From Conoideocrella luteorostrata (taxonomy: Eukaryota; Ascomycota; Sordariomycetes; Hypocreales; Clavicipitaceae), in assembly GCA_032433595.1 (NCBI GenBank), contig JASWJB010000008.1, forward strand, positions 186,001 through 250,000: a DNA stretch of 64,000 bases. The letters run 5' to 3'. The translations under genes were made by a program, and so were the position numbers. Within the stretch, counting starts at the first letter, position 1, and the number at the start of each line of letters is the position of its first letter. The notes beneath the pieces are model-generated. The model searched no databases, was not told the origin of the DNA, and saw only the letters and a program-made list of their open reading frames with translations. Below, piece by piece: positions 34,956 to 46,518 of this stretch.

Positions 34956-35183
34956 GGACAGTTAAAACAAGCACAGTATGTCACACGCACCGGGTCATAT
35001 TTGGCCATCTGTTGCTGTCCATGCTAGCCAGTGTTTTACTCTTGAAGTAATTTTTCGTGACAAACTAAGAAGATCCAAGTTTGGCTCACACAAATAGCCA
35101 CATTTTGCTTAACACCATAGCCAATAAGCAACTTGGCTTTTGTATACCGAAGTGCATTCCTGCTTAATTCCTAAGAACACTCT

Positions 35184-36406
35184 TCACTTTCCCCCAAATT
35201 TTAAATCAGCAACAGAACCATTCATAACTCCCACTTGAAATCTGGAATTCTGCTTTCCAAAACTTACATAGACTGGCTGATTTTGACTGTCTGTGGTGTC
35301 TTTTGCAGAAGCCTCGTCGCAAGGCGTGGACTCAAGCTCATCCGGCAGCTTCTGCGATCCATCCATGGCCTTACCAGCATCCTCACGTATATATCTCTCC
35401 GGCAGTGCTTTAGCCACCGCCGCTGCTGCAGCTGCAGCAAAGTCTTGCCACGCTTTGTTTTTATGGCTATCTGAATTGCCATAGATGCCCTTAATAACAA
35501 TACATGGGATCTCCTCCCAAGCTCCTGCGCCTTCCATCTCAAAGGTAATAACGTCATGTTCTGCGGCGATGCGATCGCGATCCTCACCTGATTTATGACT
35601 GAGTTTCCTGAACCCAGACGGCCAATGAAGATATATGGGCAGTAACTACCACCTATGGCGGTTCTTTCCCTTTTCACCAAGTTAGCCTCGATGCAGCCGA
35701 TTTCCAGACAAGAAGCCCTGGCGGCAGTTTCACAGATATGGGCAGATTCGCCACAACATATATTGCAGGAGTCGTGATGGGAATGGCGGTAATTTGGCAA
35801 GAATAATTTGTCTTTAGTTATTCCTGGATAGTAGTAATTTGCTCGTCGTCGCTTGTGAACATCTTCTTCCTGTAGATGCTTAAGATAAATAGCGGCCTTT
35901 GCTCGTAGTCGCTCATGTCCAAGCTCCATCTCAACACTAGCTAGGAAGCCTCGAATATCCTTATTCGCCCGGCCAAGTCTATTGTCGACTGTTATCTTAA
36001 CTGCAAAGTGCCCCGAGTACAGTCGTCCATGATCATACTGGATGATTGTTTTGCTAATATTGACATCGCCTAGAGAGGCATCAATGCCATGTGCATTGGG
36101 AACCCCACCACATATCACGATAATTGAAGTTAACTTGAGGTTAAGATAGCTTAAGCGGAGGTTAGCAGCTGCTGCCGCTGCGTGAATTATCCCCATTGCA
36201 GGCAGTACGGCAAGGACAACGTTATGCGATCCAAAACGCCCCGTTATAAGAGTGTTTGTGTCGCCTTTAGCCCGGCCAAAAGTATCGCCATCTTCGTCCC
36301 AGAACTCATTAAACAACAGAGTGACAGCATCGGCCTCGCCTGGTAAAGCGCAAACAATTGAAACGACAAAGTCTTCACGCCGTTTGGGTTTGGTATAAGA
36401 TGCCAT
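35184..36406 (-). pseudogene. nucleosidase-like NUP protein, frameshifted, with RHIM-like tail
   Basis: The upstream frame (36406 to about 35594) carries the purine-nucleoside phosphorylase-like fold: VSIVCALPGEADAVTLLF, GRFGSHNVVLAVLPAMG and VICGGVPN. At 35592-35594 an A-run appears one base short, and the conserved continuation ([18 protein letters not shown]...DSHKNKAW) is in another frame ending at 35184. The segment where relatives have CDY reads YGN, so the catalytic Asp also seems lost. The C-terminus ([15 protein letters not shown]) matches the fungal amyloid pattern N-x-G-x-Q-x-G-x3-G except for one Arg. Such NUP domains occur on fungal NLR-type immune proteins. The break could be real or a consensus error. 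Confidence 0.65.
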
Positions 36407-36814
36407 ATTGAGGATGTACAAACTTGGGTGGGTCTCCTTGCCTGGATAGCACTCTGCCTGTGATTGAAGCTTGAAGTTGCTGGCTCTGCCATAAAAGTGG
36501 CTTCTGAAGCGTGATCACGAACCTCAGGCCTCATATCGAAAGTATTTTGCAGCACTGCTGATATGGCATGTCATCTGAGGATCCATGCAATACGACCCAT
36601 CAAACAATACTCATCAAAGGAACCAGTGACAGTTAGAAAGGTTCAGTAAAGTCCTGTGAACTTCTGCCATAGAAAGGCAAGAGCCATTGACTCCCTCGAC
36701 TAGATGCCTCTGAACGGAAGTCCTGTCATTGTTGGACAGGACAGGGAAGACCGCGGATTTGTGGCCTTTTGAGAACAAAACCATCCATGTATGGCAAGGG
36801 ATATTTGACTTGGG
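36407..36814. other. intergenic, 0.4 kb
   Basis: No supported gene. Confidence 0.4.
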
Positions 36815-37796
36815 TTAAAATTTGCATCTATGCGAAGGGCAGCTCCACACCACAGAAATCGGCTGGTCGTGATGGAATGCGGAACCCAGTAGCAACGGCA
36901 AGGTGTCGGAATGCGTGGTTCCAACAAGTCCCTTCCCTTTTGGCCCTCTCGGAGGCTCGAGATTCCCACCCTTGATTAAGAAACCGCAACAAGACTTGGA
37001 GGACGCTTTAGAAGTTTCCCCAGAATACATAACTTCCGCCACGAAGAGTGACAGTTTCTTGGAGCTTGGTTTTCTGAATGCCATCATCGTCCATGCGAGC
37101 TGTAGAGCTATGTTTGCTATAGTCTCCGGTGTCCCTAGCACTTCGACCATTGTCCAGGTGGTGTCGCTGGTCCAGCCATTGAGGCGTACTTCATTACCTT
37201 CCATATTTAATATTAGAGGTGCCACTGACTCTAGTGATTAGACTATGATCTCAACTCAAGACATCTTGCATGTTCACTTACAGCGTTTCACTTGACGGTT
37301 CCGGAATTGAGACGGCCAGTCTAGCACTCGAACCCCATTGTGTGACCATTGTGACGTGACGTAAGGCAAAACTTAGCGACATCTGCGAACGCATTAGCGT
37401 CGAGACAGCTGGACTGGTCACTGCTAGAACCGAACAAGCCGGAACATCCTCATACTCATCTTTAAGAAAAGATGCAAAGTTTGTCATGTCGACCGAGAAT
37501 ATAGCACGTCGTATCGCGTTCCCGCTAGAGCCGGACCTCTCGCCACCGGAGAGCATGGACCTCATCCACTGTACGAATCTTGTCGGATCCATGTCATGGG
37601 TCGCATACTTCGCGTGCGATGTTTCGGCTTCTCTGAAGAGCAGCTCATAAGGAGTGAAGTGACGTCGGCGGGTTGATATGCACATAATATACCTCTCAAT
37701 CATCGATTCGTAGACAGGTGAAGACTGTTTTGCTTGCCCCGGGCGACTCGTCTGGGAGCCATCGCCGTACCCCATGTATTGTGAGTCCGCAGACAT
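36815..37796 (-). CDS. hypothetical protein, two-exon model uncertain
   Basis: A 172-codon frame begins MSADSQYMGYG at 37796 and ends beside a good GTAAGT donor near 37280. A second frame (about 37225-36815) continues with NGWTSDTTWTMVEVLG and AWTMMAFRKPSS, suggesting a second exon, but I could not find an AG acceptor that joins them in frame from the GTAAGT donor. I recognise no domain. The composition looks like a real protein rather than a shadow frame. It may be a decayed or lineage-specific gene. Confidence 0.3.
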
Positions 37797-38606
37797 TTTA
37801 TTTTCTGTGGCTGATCTGAACTTGACTTCTAGGGTGTATTCTTGAGCGATAAAATTAATTATTCGGACTGGAGCTGATATGAGTGGGTAGTGTCACAGTC
37901 CCCTTTCGTTCACATGGGAACCGTCTGCCAATGACCATCCCATTGACACCGGCTAACTTGTCGCGAGGCTCACCTGCCACGGGCAAGCGATGGGGGACCA
38001 ATTATCGCTCTGCTCAAGGTACCGAATATATTGAGCAACCATTCCATACCGCGCCGGTCCGGTTTGCATAACCCTAACCATATGAGGTCTCTAAATCAGT
38101 TCTTCAGTGCCTGGGACACTGAAGAGGGTGACGCAACTCTTCTTAGAGCCAAGGAGAAAAGCGACATTTCTTTTCAAGATACTCGCGAACCTGGTCGAGG
38201 ATGGCTTCGGATTTTGAGGACTAATCTTGCAGTATCATCCAATCAGACTACTTGAACGCGATTACCTGTGCAAGATCGGAACCACAAATAAGGCCCCCGG
38301 AAGCACAACTGGGGCCGGTAACCGGGACACTAACCACCTGGGGGTTTAAGATGCAAAGGATGTTTGGCCGGGCCCACCCGAGACTTGCCTCTTTGGGAAG
38401 CCTACTGCGAGGTTAAAGGTCGTGTCCTCCATATGCCCATGTAACTTTGCGCCTGTTGGCAAATTCTGCGAACAGGTTGGAATATATAAAGCAAGATGAA
38501 GAACGCTTTTAATACTCCCAAGTAAATTACCTTCTTTTCCATATTGTTACCTACCTTTGCGCCGTGTTTAGGTCCATCGTTCTGTTACGGAGTACTTCAA
38601 GACAAA
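37797..38606. other. intergenic, 0.8 kb
   Basis: No supported gene; promoter of the GH5 gene, with TACGGAGTA just upstream (about 38586). Confidence 0.45.
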
Positions 38607-39976
38607 ATGCACCTGTCTAGTCTCTTGCTTGGCACCACTGGAGCGCTGGCCGTGGCTGCGGGCCGGACGCCATGGGCTGGGTAAGTGACCAAGTTAACTA
38701 CTCCGTACGGAGTACATGTCCTCATGTCAGCTCCTAAGGCGAGGCAATGGGCGGACATGTCGTCCGACTCCCCTCCCCTCGCCGAGCACCAATGTTGCGG
38801 TCAAACGACCACAATGGCTCCATTGACCTTGAGGACAATCAACTAACAATTCCATCCTTAGTGTCAACCTCTTCGGCCTCGCCAATGATGTCAGCATCAT
38901 GGGCTCCGCTTACACCTCTTTCGTATCCACCGACTGCAAGCCCACCTACAAAAGCTACCCGTATCTCGACGATGTCTCCCATTACAAAGAGTGGCGCGAC
39001 AAGGGCTTCAACCTGTTCCGGATTGCCATAGCGTGGCAGCACGCCCAAGAAGACCTCTTCGGGGCCTTGAACGAGACAAATATTGCACATGTCGAGGAGC
39101 TGGTCGAGGCCGTTCACAGGGATGGCAACACGGCCATTATCAACATTGTGAGCCGCCCCATTACTAGCAAAGAGACATGTTGGTTTCTGACTAACAAGCC
39201 CAGCACAACTATGCTCGGTGGTACTGCGCCATCATTGACCAGCCCGAGAGGTCTTTCATGAACCCCAAACTGCACGTCACCAACGAGCACTTTACGGACC
39301 TGTGGACAAAGCTTGCTCAGAGATTTAAAAAATACCCAAATGTCATCTTTCAGCTTATGAACGAGCGTGAGTCCCACTTTTTTAATCTCACCCCTGCAAA
39401 ACAACTCTCCATGTTTAACCAAAGACATGACTAGCCCACGATCTCGACATGGCCAAATGGGCCGTCACGAACCAGCAAGCCATTCTCGCCATCCGCAACG
39501 TCACCCAGGACCATGCCGTCCTCGTGTCCGGCACTCAGTTCGCCCGCTTGTCTGACTGGGTCGACTTTTCCGCCCCCTGGATCGGACCGGGCCTCATCCA
39601 GGACCCTGCCAACAAGACCATGTACGACTTCCACCAGTATTTCGACGGCATTGCAGGCGCCTACGGCATGTGCGAGACCTGGAGGAGCTACGTCCGCAAA
39701 TTCGAAGAGGTCACCCAGATACTCCGCAAGGCCGACCTCCACGGCATGCTGACCGAGTTTGGAGGCGGCCCTTTCCCTCAGTGCCGGGAGCTAATCACGT
39801 ATATGCTGTCTTTCCTGGCGAGGAACAGCGATGTCTGGCAAGGGTGGACAGCCTGGGGAAGTTTCAACCCCGGCGCCTTGTATCTCAGCACGGAGCCCAA
39901 TTCGACATTTTATGCTGTGACCAGTGTGTTGGAAGAGTTTGCGCCGAAGCGAAACACATCACTGGGCAAGCGATGA
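38607..39976 (+). CDS. secreted GH5-family glycoside hydrolase (endoglucanase-like)
   Basis: Four exons: 38607-38680, 38862-39147, 39204-39366 and 39435-39976, 354 residues. A signal peptide (MHLSSLLLGTTGALAVAAG) is followed by GVNLFGLANDVSIM, FNLFRIAIAW, LHNYAR-type HNYARWYCA, QLMNEPHD with the acid/base Glu, and LTEFGGG with the nucleophile Glu, all in GH5 order. It probably cuts beta-1,4-linked plant polysaccharide outside the cell. Intron 1 is long (181 bp) and contains a complete TACTCCGTACGGAGTA palindrome. Intact. Confidence 0.88.
38699..38714. repeat. 16-bp palindrome TACTCCGTACGGAGTA (dispersed family)
   Basis: A perfect palindrome in the first intron of the GH5 gene. The same full word occurs at 52864-52879, and halves or tandems occur at many other places (about 299, 6475, 6970, 11110, 16976, 17823, 20452, 38586, 46027, 52274, 52894, 52929, 53850, 58191, 58330, 58639, 58771, 60188, 60809). 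All but this one lie outside exons, mostly intergenic. Confidence 0.9.
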
Positions 39977-42068
39977 ATGTATTCCTGCCTTTGTTTTGGC
40001 CTTTGCCAATTGGTGGTTGATGGCATAAATCATGTATTCACATAGATGAATACAGTCTCAGGACTTGGACAAGTTGAAGCAAAAGTGATAGGTTATTCTG
40101 CACGATTGAGAGTACGCGACCAGCTGCTAAGAAGCACTACCTTAAATATCCGCACTATATATACGCAGGTAGTTTAATTTAACGGTAACTCCTCAGTCTT
40201 ATGGCTGGCCTTGCCGCTTATATTATTGCTAGTTTTAGAGGACGGGTAGTTGGGTAACCAACAGGTGGCATTTGACTGCCGCGACGTGGTAAGAAACGGA
40301 AGACGAAGAAACCAGCCATGCCCGAAGAACCACCTTCAATCCTCTTCATGTACTCACATGACGTTGTCATTAATTTTATGCGCGCTCGCCCTGCTGATCA
40401 GTGATGCGGAGCGAATTGTTTTTGTCAAGCGGCATGGGATAGCGTAATTTGCGTTGAAGTAGAAGAAGCTCCCTGCGATTTGACGAGGAGAGCCCCTGCG
40501 ACAATCCTCGAAAAAGCATTCGATGAATACATGGGTGGTGATATCGTGGGTTGACTCGCTATTTTCCGTAACATACTTGAGTATTTCATGGATGAAATCT
40601 CTGGAATTGCCCAGGAACTAGTTGTTACTTCCACATTCCGAGTTGCAATACTCTCTCGCTATTAAAGACTGGCGTTGCTAGCCTGAGATCTATATCCCTC
40701 CATAGCTCTATTCCTATCCAGAATTAAAAGATGGGAATATTTGAGCTTCAAATTCATCTTCTGCCATGTATACTAGCATACCTGGATTGTAATGCTGCAG
40801 GACCGGTTGTAAGAGTCCAAAGCGGACCATCTTGAGGGTCTCGTTGCTAGAAAATAGCAGGAGTGCATCACGACCACCACCTCACAGCACACGAACCAAG
40901 AATCTGCAGCTGCTTGGTTGTTTGAATCAATCGAACCAACGAACTGGAAAATTTTGGTTCCACGCCGGTTCAGCCTGATTCAAACTGGTGTGGCTATGGT
41001 GAAAGGATTCGGCGATGCAACTAACGTGCGTACGCCGTCCAGCCACGGCGCTTCACTGCGTGAGGTGCCTGCGAGCCTTGTCTTATTGAGCCCGCCGGGT
41101 GAGGCGGGGCTTTCTCAGCCACCACGAACCCCTCCAGAACTTGAGTTGATGACTATCTCCTCCAGATTTGGATTTGGATTTGATTTGAATAAGTAGAGTG
41201 GTCTTCCAAGTCTTGCTATAATATTTCCTTTTGTCGTTCCATAGCACGCCCACTGATGGATGTGCTATGGTGTAGTACTATTGTTTTTCTGAACGACCTG
41301 TAATGAGAACTCGGCAAGGTAACTCAGATACTGCAGCGAAAAACCTCGCACTGCATGGATGGTCGAGAGATGCGAATGAGTTCACTGGGTTCAATATCGT
41401 CGTACGGAGGTTGTATTGATGAGGTCGCAATCTGCTGGTTCTTGCCTCTTCTGTCTTCTTTTCTTTCTTTTGGAGGGCAATGCTGGGTCGTTTAGTACTC
41501 CAAAAACGCAGGCGTAGGACAAGCCTTGACTTATGTATTGTGCTTGCTTGGGGAAACAAGATGGATGTCTGTGTCTTTACATGGTGAACTGTGGTGGTGA
41601 TTGCTGCCCCGCAGACGGTCGCGTTTTGTACCTGCATGCCTGCCAGCAAGCTCATAGCAGGCCGCAACTGTAGGCGACAATCGCCAACTAGAAATTAGGT
41701 ACGTAGTTGTGCAGACATTTCAGGCACGGGAGCCACTGCAGCAAAGTCACTTTCCATACCTGCTGGTATCGCCCAGTATCTTGTGACAGAACCCGATGCC
41801 TCCTCTTTGCTCCTTTTGTCCGTTGCGCTGGGCCGTCTGCGGGACCGGACTGGACAAGTCTTGCACAAAAAATGGCATGGCCCAGAGGCCACTTTTCGTG
41901 CGTGTTATCAACCCTTATATACCGTGCAACAACAAAGGAGGGGTGGTGGGGATGACGAGTGGCCCGGTTGACGTAGATGAACATGCAGCCGTTCACTTGA
42001 GTAATTAAAACCCCTCTTCTGCGGAGGCCGTAACAGAAACGAATCGGACTGTCACCGTATCCAACAAA
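39977..42068. other. intergenic, 2.1 kb
   Basis: No gene recognised. The stretch 41020-41120 (CACGGCGCTTCACTGCG... and GAGCCCGCCGGGTGAGGC) is more GC-rich than its surroundings and may be a transposon fragment. Confidence 0.4.
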
Positions 42069-43426
42069 ATGAAGTTTACAGACGAGGTCAAGCAAAGCCT
42101 GAGCGCCACCGTCGACAAGGCTGTGGATGGGGAGGACACGATTCCCGGTACCACCGTTGTTGTCGTCGGCAAGGATGGCGCTGAGCTATTCGTCAAATCG
42201 GCTGGAAACAGAGGAGCCTCGTCAAATGAGCCCATGACCCCTGATACCATATTCTGGATCGCATCTTGCACCAAGATGCTGACTGGGCTGGCTTGCATGC
42301 AGCTTGTGGAAAAGGGTACATTGGCGCTCGATGACAGCGCCCAAACAGAGAGCTTCTGCCCGGAATGGCGCAACCTCAAGGTTCTAACCCCCGACGGCAA
42401 CCTGACGGAGAAGAAGAAGGGTATAACGTTGAGAATGCTGCTCACCCATACCGCTGGTTTTGGCTACTCCTTTTCCAACGAACGATTGCGTGACTTTGGC
42501 TACCCAGCAGGCATTGACGAGTTCTCGGGAGACATGAGTGACATAATCCAGCCGCTCTTATTCCAGCCTGGTGAAAGATGGGAATATGGAGTAAGTGATG
42601 AGTCCATGGGAGTTATTAGGGCTTACATAAACTAAATAATCGCAGACAAACATGGACTGGGCTGGACTGGTCCTCGAGAGAGCAACAGGCACAAAACTCA
42701 ACGACTACATCCAGGCACATATCTGCAGGCCTTTGGGCTTAGAAAATATGAACATGTTTCCCACTGATGAGATGAAGAAGCATCTTGCCTATATGAACCA
42801 GCGAGCCCCGGATGGAAAGCTGGCCCATCGCGACCATCTTCACCGCAGACCTCTGACAGCTATCACGACGGAACAAAAGAGGGCAATACTGAACAGTGGT
42901 GGCGCTGGAATGTTTGCTAAGCCTCAAGAGTACGCTCGTAAGTCTAAGTATCCCCACATGAAGCGCGCCAAAGGTCTTGATCATTGCTGAATCATAATTA
43001 GGCGTTATCTCCGTCTTGCTCAATAACGGTACCTGCCCGCGAACCGGGGCTAAATTGCTGGAGAAGGCAACCGTAGATGAAATGTTCACCAACCACATTC
43101 CCAAGTTCCCCCAGTTTGGCCGACAAGGAATCCCCGCCTCCAAACCGGATCTTACAAACCCAACCCTGGATGTGTATCCAACCCCTGGCAATGCCCCGCA
43201 GGGTTGGGGTCTGAGCTTCATGCTAACAGGCGGCCAAACGGGACGATCCGAAGGAACGGGGTGGTGGGCAGGGCTAGCAAATCTGTTCTGGTGGGCTGAT
43301 AGGGAGAACGGCGTAGGTGGCATAGTGTGTACCCAGATACTTCCCTTTGCCGATCCGAGAGTGCTTGGATTATGGACCGAGCTTGAAAGCGGTGTGTATC
43401 AAGGATTGAAAACTGCGACTCAGTAA
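42069..43426 (+). CDS. beta-lactamase / transesterase-like serine hydrolase
   Basis: Three exons: 42069-42590, 42646-42937 and 43002-43426, 412 residues. The class C beta-lactamase/penicillin-binding-protein fold is marked by SxxK as SCTK (FWIASCTKMLTG), a Tyr motif in WEYGTNMDWAG, and LLTHTAGFGYSF. Fungal relatives include LovD-type acyltransferases of secondary metabolism and many esterases. No signal peptide is visible, so it is probably cytosolic. It is the tail-to-tail neighbour of the fourth UstYa gene. A role in the peptide pathway is possible but unsupported. Intact. Confidence 0.82.
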
Positions 43427-43557
43427 ACAGGAGATGAAGTGGGGTTTTTGGTCACCGAACTGAGTACATGAACGTGTCAAAATTCTTGTCAGGTTACGTG
43501 TTTCCTCCCTCGTCATTTTTGAAGGAATTGTTATTAGTGAGATAACATTACCACTGA

Positions 43558-44683
43558 TTATTGTCCCTGCTCTTGTTCCTTGAAAGGTTTGATGCTGTGC
43601 CCCTTTGGAAAAGATGGCCCTGTCGGCTGAGAGTTAGTCTGGAAAGCTGGTCGTGGGGGGGGTGCGGATGAAGCTCACCGAATTTGGGGTGCACAATATA
43701 GTTTTCTTGATAAACGTCGACTGATTCCTTGCGAGAGTAATCTATGACTTTATCAAAGTCGATGCATTGATGCGGTGCGGTTTGGTTTACGATCGGCTGA
43801 GCATCAATGTCCGTCCACATGTGCGTGATGATTGACACGTCGCCGCGACACTGTGCGCCCATGCGAAGAACTTCCAAGCAGTGCTCTATAGAAAAGAAGA
43901 AGAACAAAGGGTCAGAATTAAGGGTGGCGAGGATGGTCATCTAAGCAGCAATTACACCTACTGTTGTGCTCCCGATTTGTATGCAATTCTTTCTCTGTAG
44001 CGTTGGGAAAGTAGTGTTCGGGTGTGAGACTTTGATAGAGCCGTTTCTACATGTTGAGAGTTAGATTGAATTTGTGCCAGAATTTCCTGCCGCCATTGAA
44101 CATACAATGCAGTGCAGCTCGTGGAAGACGCTCAGCATGCCGAGATAGCCTCCATCAGGTAGCTTGACAGCTTCGTGCTTCCTGCCCCAGCGCTCCACCC
44201 AATCATCTGACACTCGGATATTATTGTCTGTGTACAGTGTAAGCGTAGTTTTCTCGGTATCGCAATAGAGTTGGACTAACACTGCAGCAGATCTCTCCAG
44301 GCTTTGTCTACCTCTGGTCTCGGCTCTCCGGTGTACTTCCCATGTGGTGGTCCCTGGATGGGGAATACTTCGAGATGGCTGCCTTCTCCGGCAACATTTG
44401 CGGGAGCTTTTGGCTGTCAGCAAGTGCTGTCGTAATTCATGTGCGGGACTGAGATCATACAGTCGACCAAGCTAAACACAGATAGTTTGCGTTGCGGGTG
44501 GAGGATACCCGAAATGAAGACAGCCGTGTAAATAGAAACGAGAAGAGCGTGAAAAATATAGGGATGGCACCATCTCGAGCGTCGAACGGGCCTTGCTAGG
44601 ATATCATAGTTGCTCTCGCTCGTATTTGACGACAAGTTGTCTTCCAGACTGACTGGTAAGTAGTCTTTTTCAGAGGAGGCCAT
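43558..44683 (-). pseudogene. UstYa/DUF3328 oxidase, gene F, one-base frameshift
   Basis: Six exons can be laid out: 44683-44461, 44413-44281, 44227-44106, 44046-43962, 43885-43679 and 43619-43558. Membrane segment YIFHALLVSIYTAVFISG is followed by GEPRPEVDKAWRDLL, HELHC and HNKHC (both HxxHC motifs), and CIDFDKVIDY. All junctions agree in phase except in exon 2. There the A4 run at about 44408-44411 has one base more than the exon 1 phase allows, so as read the frame breaks before the conserved region. This may be a true inactivation, a consensus error, or a different first donor. The gene is 0.9 kb from the repeat precursor and divergent from it, the normal arrangement for a partner enzyme. 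Confidence 0.7.
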
Positions 44684-45603
44684 TCTTGGTGGTAAGTTAG
44701 GCTTTAGCACAGCACAAGAAGCAGCAGTTTAAAGTAGATTGTTCTATTCAGAGAGGAATTGAGTTTGACAGTAGAACAGAAGCGACAGCGAGCAAAAGAT
44801 AATAAACCTCACGTCTCTGCTTTAGCCCATCCTGACGACACTATAGTATGGACCCCCAGTATTCTTCTGCGCCTGCATTCGGACCACCCTCGGCGAACTC
44901 ATATGCTCTTCTCCGCCAGTCTGACATTCACGACATCATTTCGGGAAGGTGCTTACAGAGAAAGAGTTTCTTTGACCATGCCTTTCCGGCCAGTTTGCGT
45001 ACAGATCCACAAGCACAGCACGCGTTCGCCAATAGTTCGACACCGCCGTCTTGTGTAACGCTTGGTCCACGAATCCTCCCGGCGAGGACTATACTGTCGC
45101 TGGCCCATCTATGCTTATTCCGGACTAACCTACATGCTTCTATACCTGGTGTCAGCGCTGTCTTGTCAGCAGCGGGGTAGAATAAGCTTATCAATTGCGT
45201 TATATCAGGGTCAAGAGGTCTTTTAGTGTATGGAACCGAGTACATTTGCACTCTTATTCGTGAATAAGCCACCCCACGCCAAGCAGTGAAATGCTGCGTT
45301 TGCTGAATTGCGGTGTCAAGCACCTTCCTGATCAAGTCCACACTGAGATTTTTGTCATGGTATGCTGCATGGACAAAAGGTCCTCTAGGTTTGCGCCGTT
45401 TCTACTCTATGGTACGCACATTGGCTTCTCTTGTCCGAATGGCCGACAGGAAGCCGTTCCCTGAGCCAGATAAGCGACCGTCCCCAACCAGTAGACTTCA
45501 ACCCCATTCCCGATGTTCGTTTCTCATCAAGTCTACACTCATTTTCTGCCTGTTTAAACCTTTTTTTTTTCAACATCTCAATCCACGATAGGTTCATTTC
45601 AAA
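44684..45603. other. divergent region between UstYa gene F and precursor gene
   Basis: Overlapping frames occur on both strands (44848-45180 plus, 44928-45341 minus), but neither shows a family signature. Probable shared promoter region. A CT/T tract lies directly upstream of the precursor ATG. Confidence 0.45.
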
Positions 45604-45931
45604 ATGAAGTTTTCAATTGTCCTAACTACCTGCATTGTCTGCGTCGCTGGCTTGCCCGCCGATGGTGCGTTCTCCCAGGGGCCCGGTTTTGGCGTACTTC
45701 GCACATCATGACTGACATGTTGCAGTTCGACCCAGTGCCGACGAGTCGTATCTTCCCAACAAGAGAGCCGAGGCCAGCGCCGATGAATCCTATCTTCCCA
45801 ACAAGAGAAGCGAGACCAGCGCTGACGAGTCTTACCTGCCCAACAAGAGAGAAGAAGTCAGCGCCGACGAGTCTTACCTCCCGATGAAGAGGGCTGAAGC
45901 GAGTGCCGACGAGTCTTATCTGCCCAACTAA
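45604..45931 (+). CDS. RiPP (dikaritin-like) repeat precursor peptide
   Basis: Two exons: 45604-45664 and 45726-45931 (61 bp intron), 88 residues. A signal peptide (about 1-19) is followed by five copies of a 14-residue unit with core SADESYLPN. Four copies end in Lys-Arg (K33R34, K47R48, K61R62, K75R76); the fourth has Met for Asn. The spacers (AEA, SET, EEV, AEA) vary while the core is nearly invariant. This is the layout of UstA/PhomA-type precursors: secretion, Kex2 cutting, then UstYa oxidation usually at the Tyr. After the fifth core the gene stops, and the DNA beyond (TAAAGAGAC) looks like AAGAGA with one inserted T. The final product and its crosslinks are unknown. Confidence 0.88.
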
Positions 45932-46518
45932 AGAGACGGGATTTTTTAAGACTCAGCGTCCGTCGTCTCCGTTACGGCATAGCGGCGACCTTCAGGCAAG
46001 CATAGTGCTGAGACTGCTGGGTACTGTACTCCGTAGTAATGTCAATTGTGTTGATCTCTTTCGTAATGTCACACCTTTCGTGAACAAGATTTACGATTTG
46101 CTCATTTTCGAATCGAACTGCGAATAATATGTAGGCCATTGGTGCGCGTTCGCGGCATCGATGCGCTCACATCACGATCACATCGGATAGCTTGCACGTA
46201 GATCCAACTGCCGGGTTACATCGAAATGCCTGCATTAGGCAAACGCCGAACCACAAACTAGTAGTCAAACGGAACCAACGGCCCGAACACGACTTTGCAG
46301 ATTTATAGATCGGACGGAACGGCGGTTGGCAGTGCAGCCGCCAAAATACCAGAGCAGCTGCCGAGTGAAGTCTATGTCTAGCATGAAGACATGCATCAGG
46401 ATGAGCGCAATCGCTAGATCGCGTGCCACACAGCTAGCACCCGGCTCCGAGATAGGGACACAGTAAATCTCAGGTCTAACTTATTAATGAAATAGTCTAG
46501 AGTAGGGCAAGGTAATTG
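45932..46518. other. intergenic, 0.6 kb
   Basis: No supported gene. A half-palindrome (tactccgta) lies at about 46027. Confidence 0.45.

Noticed and set aside
40918..41196. 92-codon frame near a GC-rich stretch
   Set aside because: No homology pattern; may be part of a transposon fragment but cannot be supported as a gene.
44848..45341. Overlapping frames on both strands upstream of the precursor
   Set aside because: Neither shows a domain or splice logic, and mutual overlap on opposite strands argues for chance.
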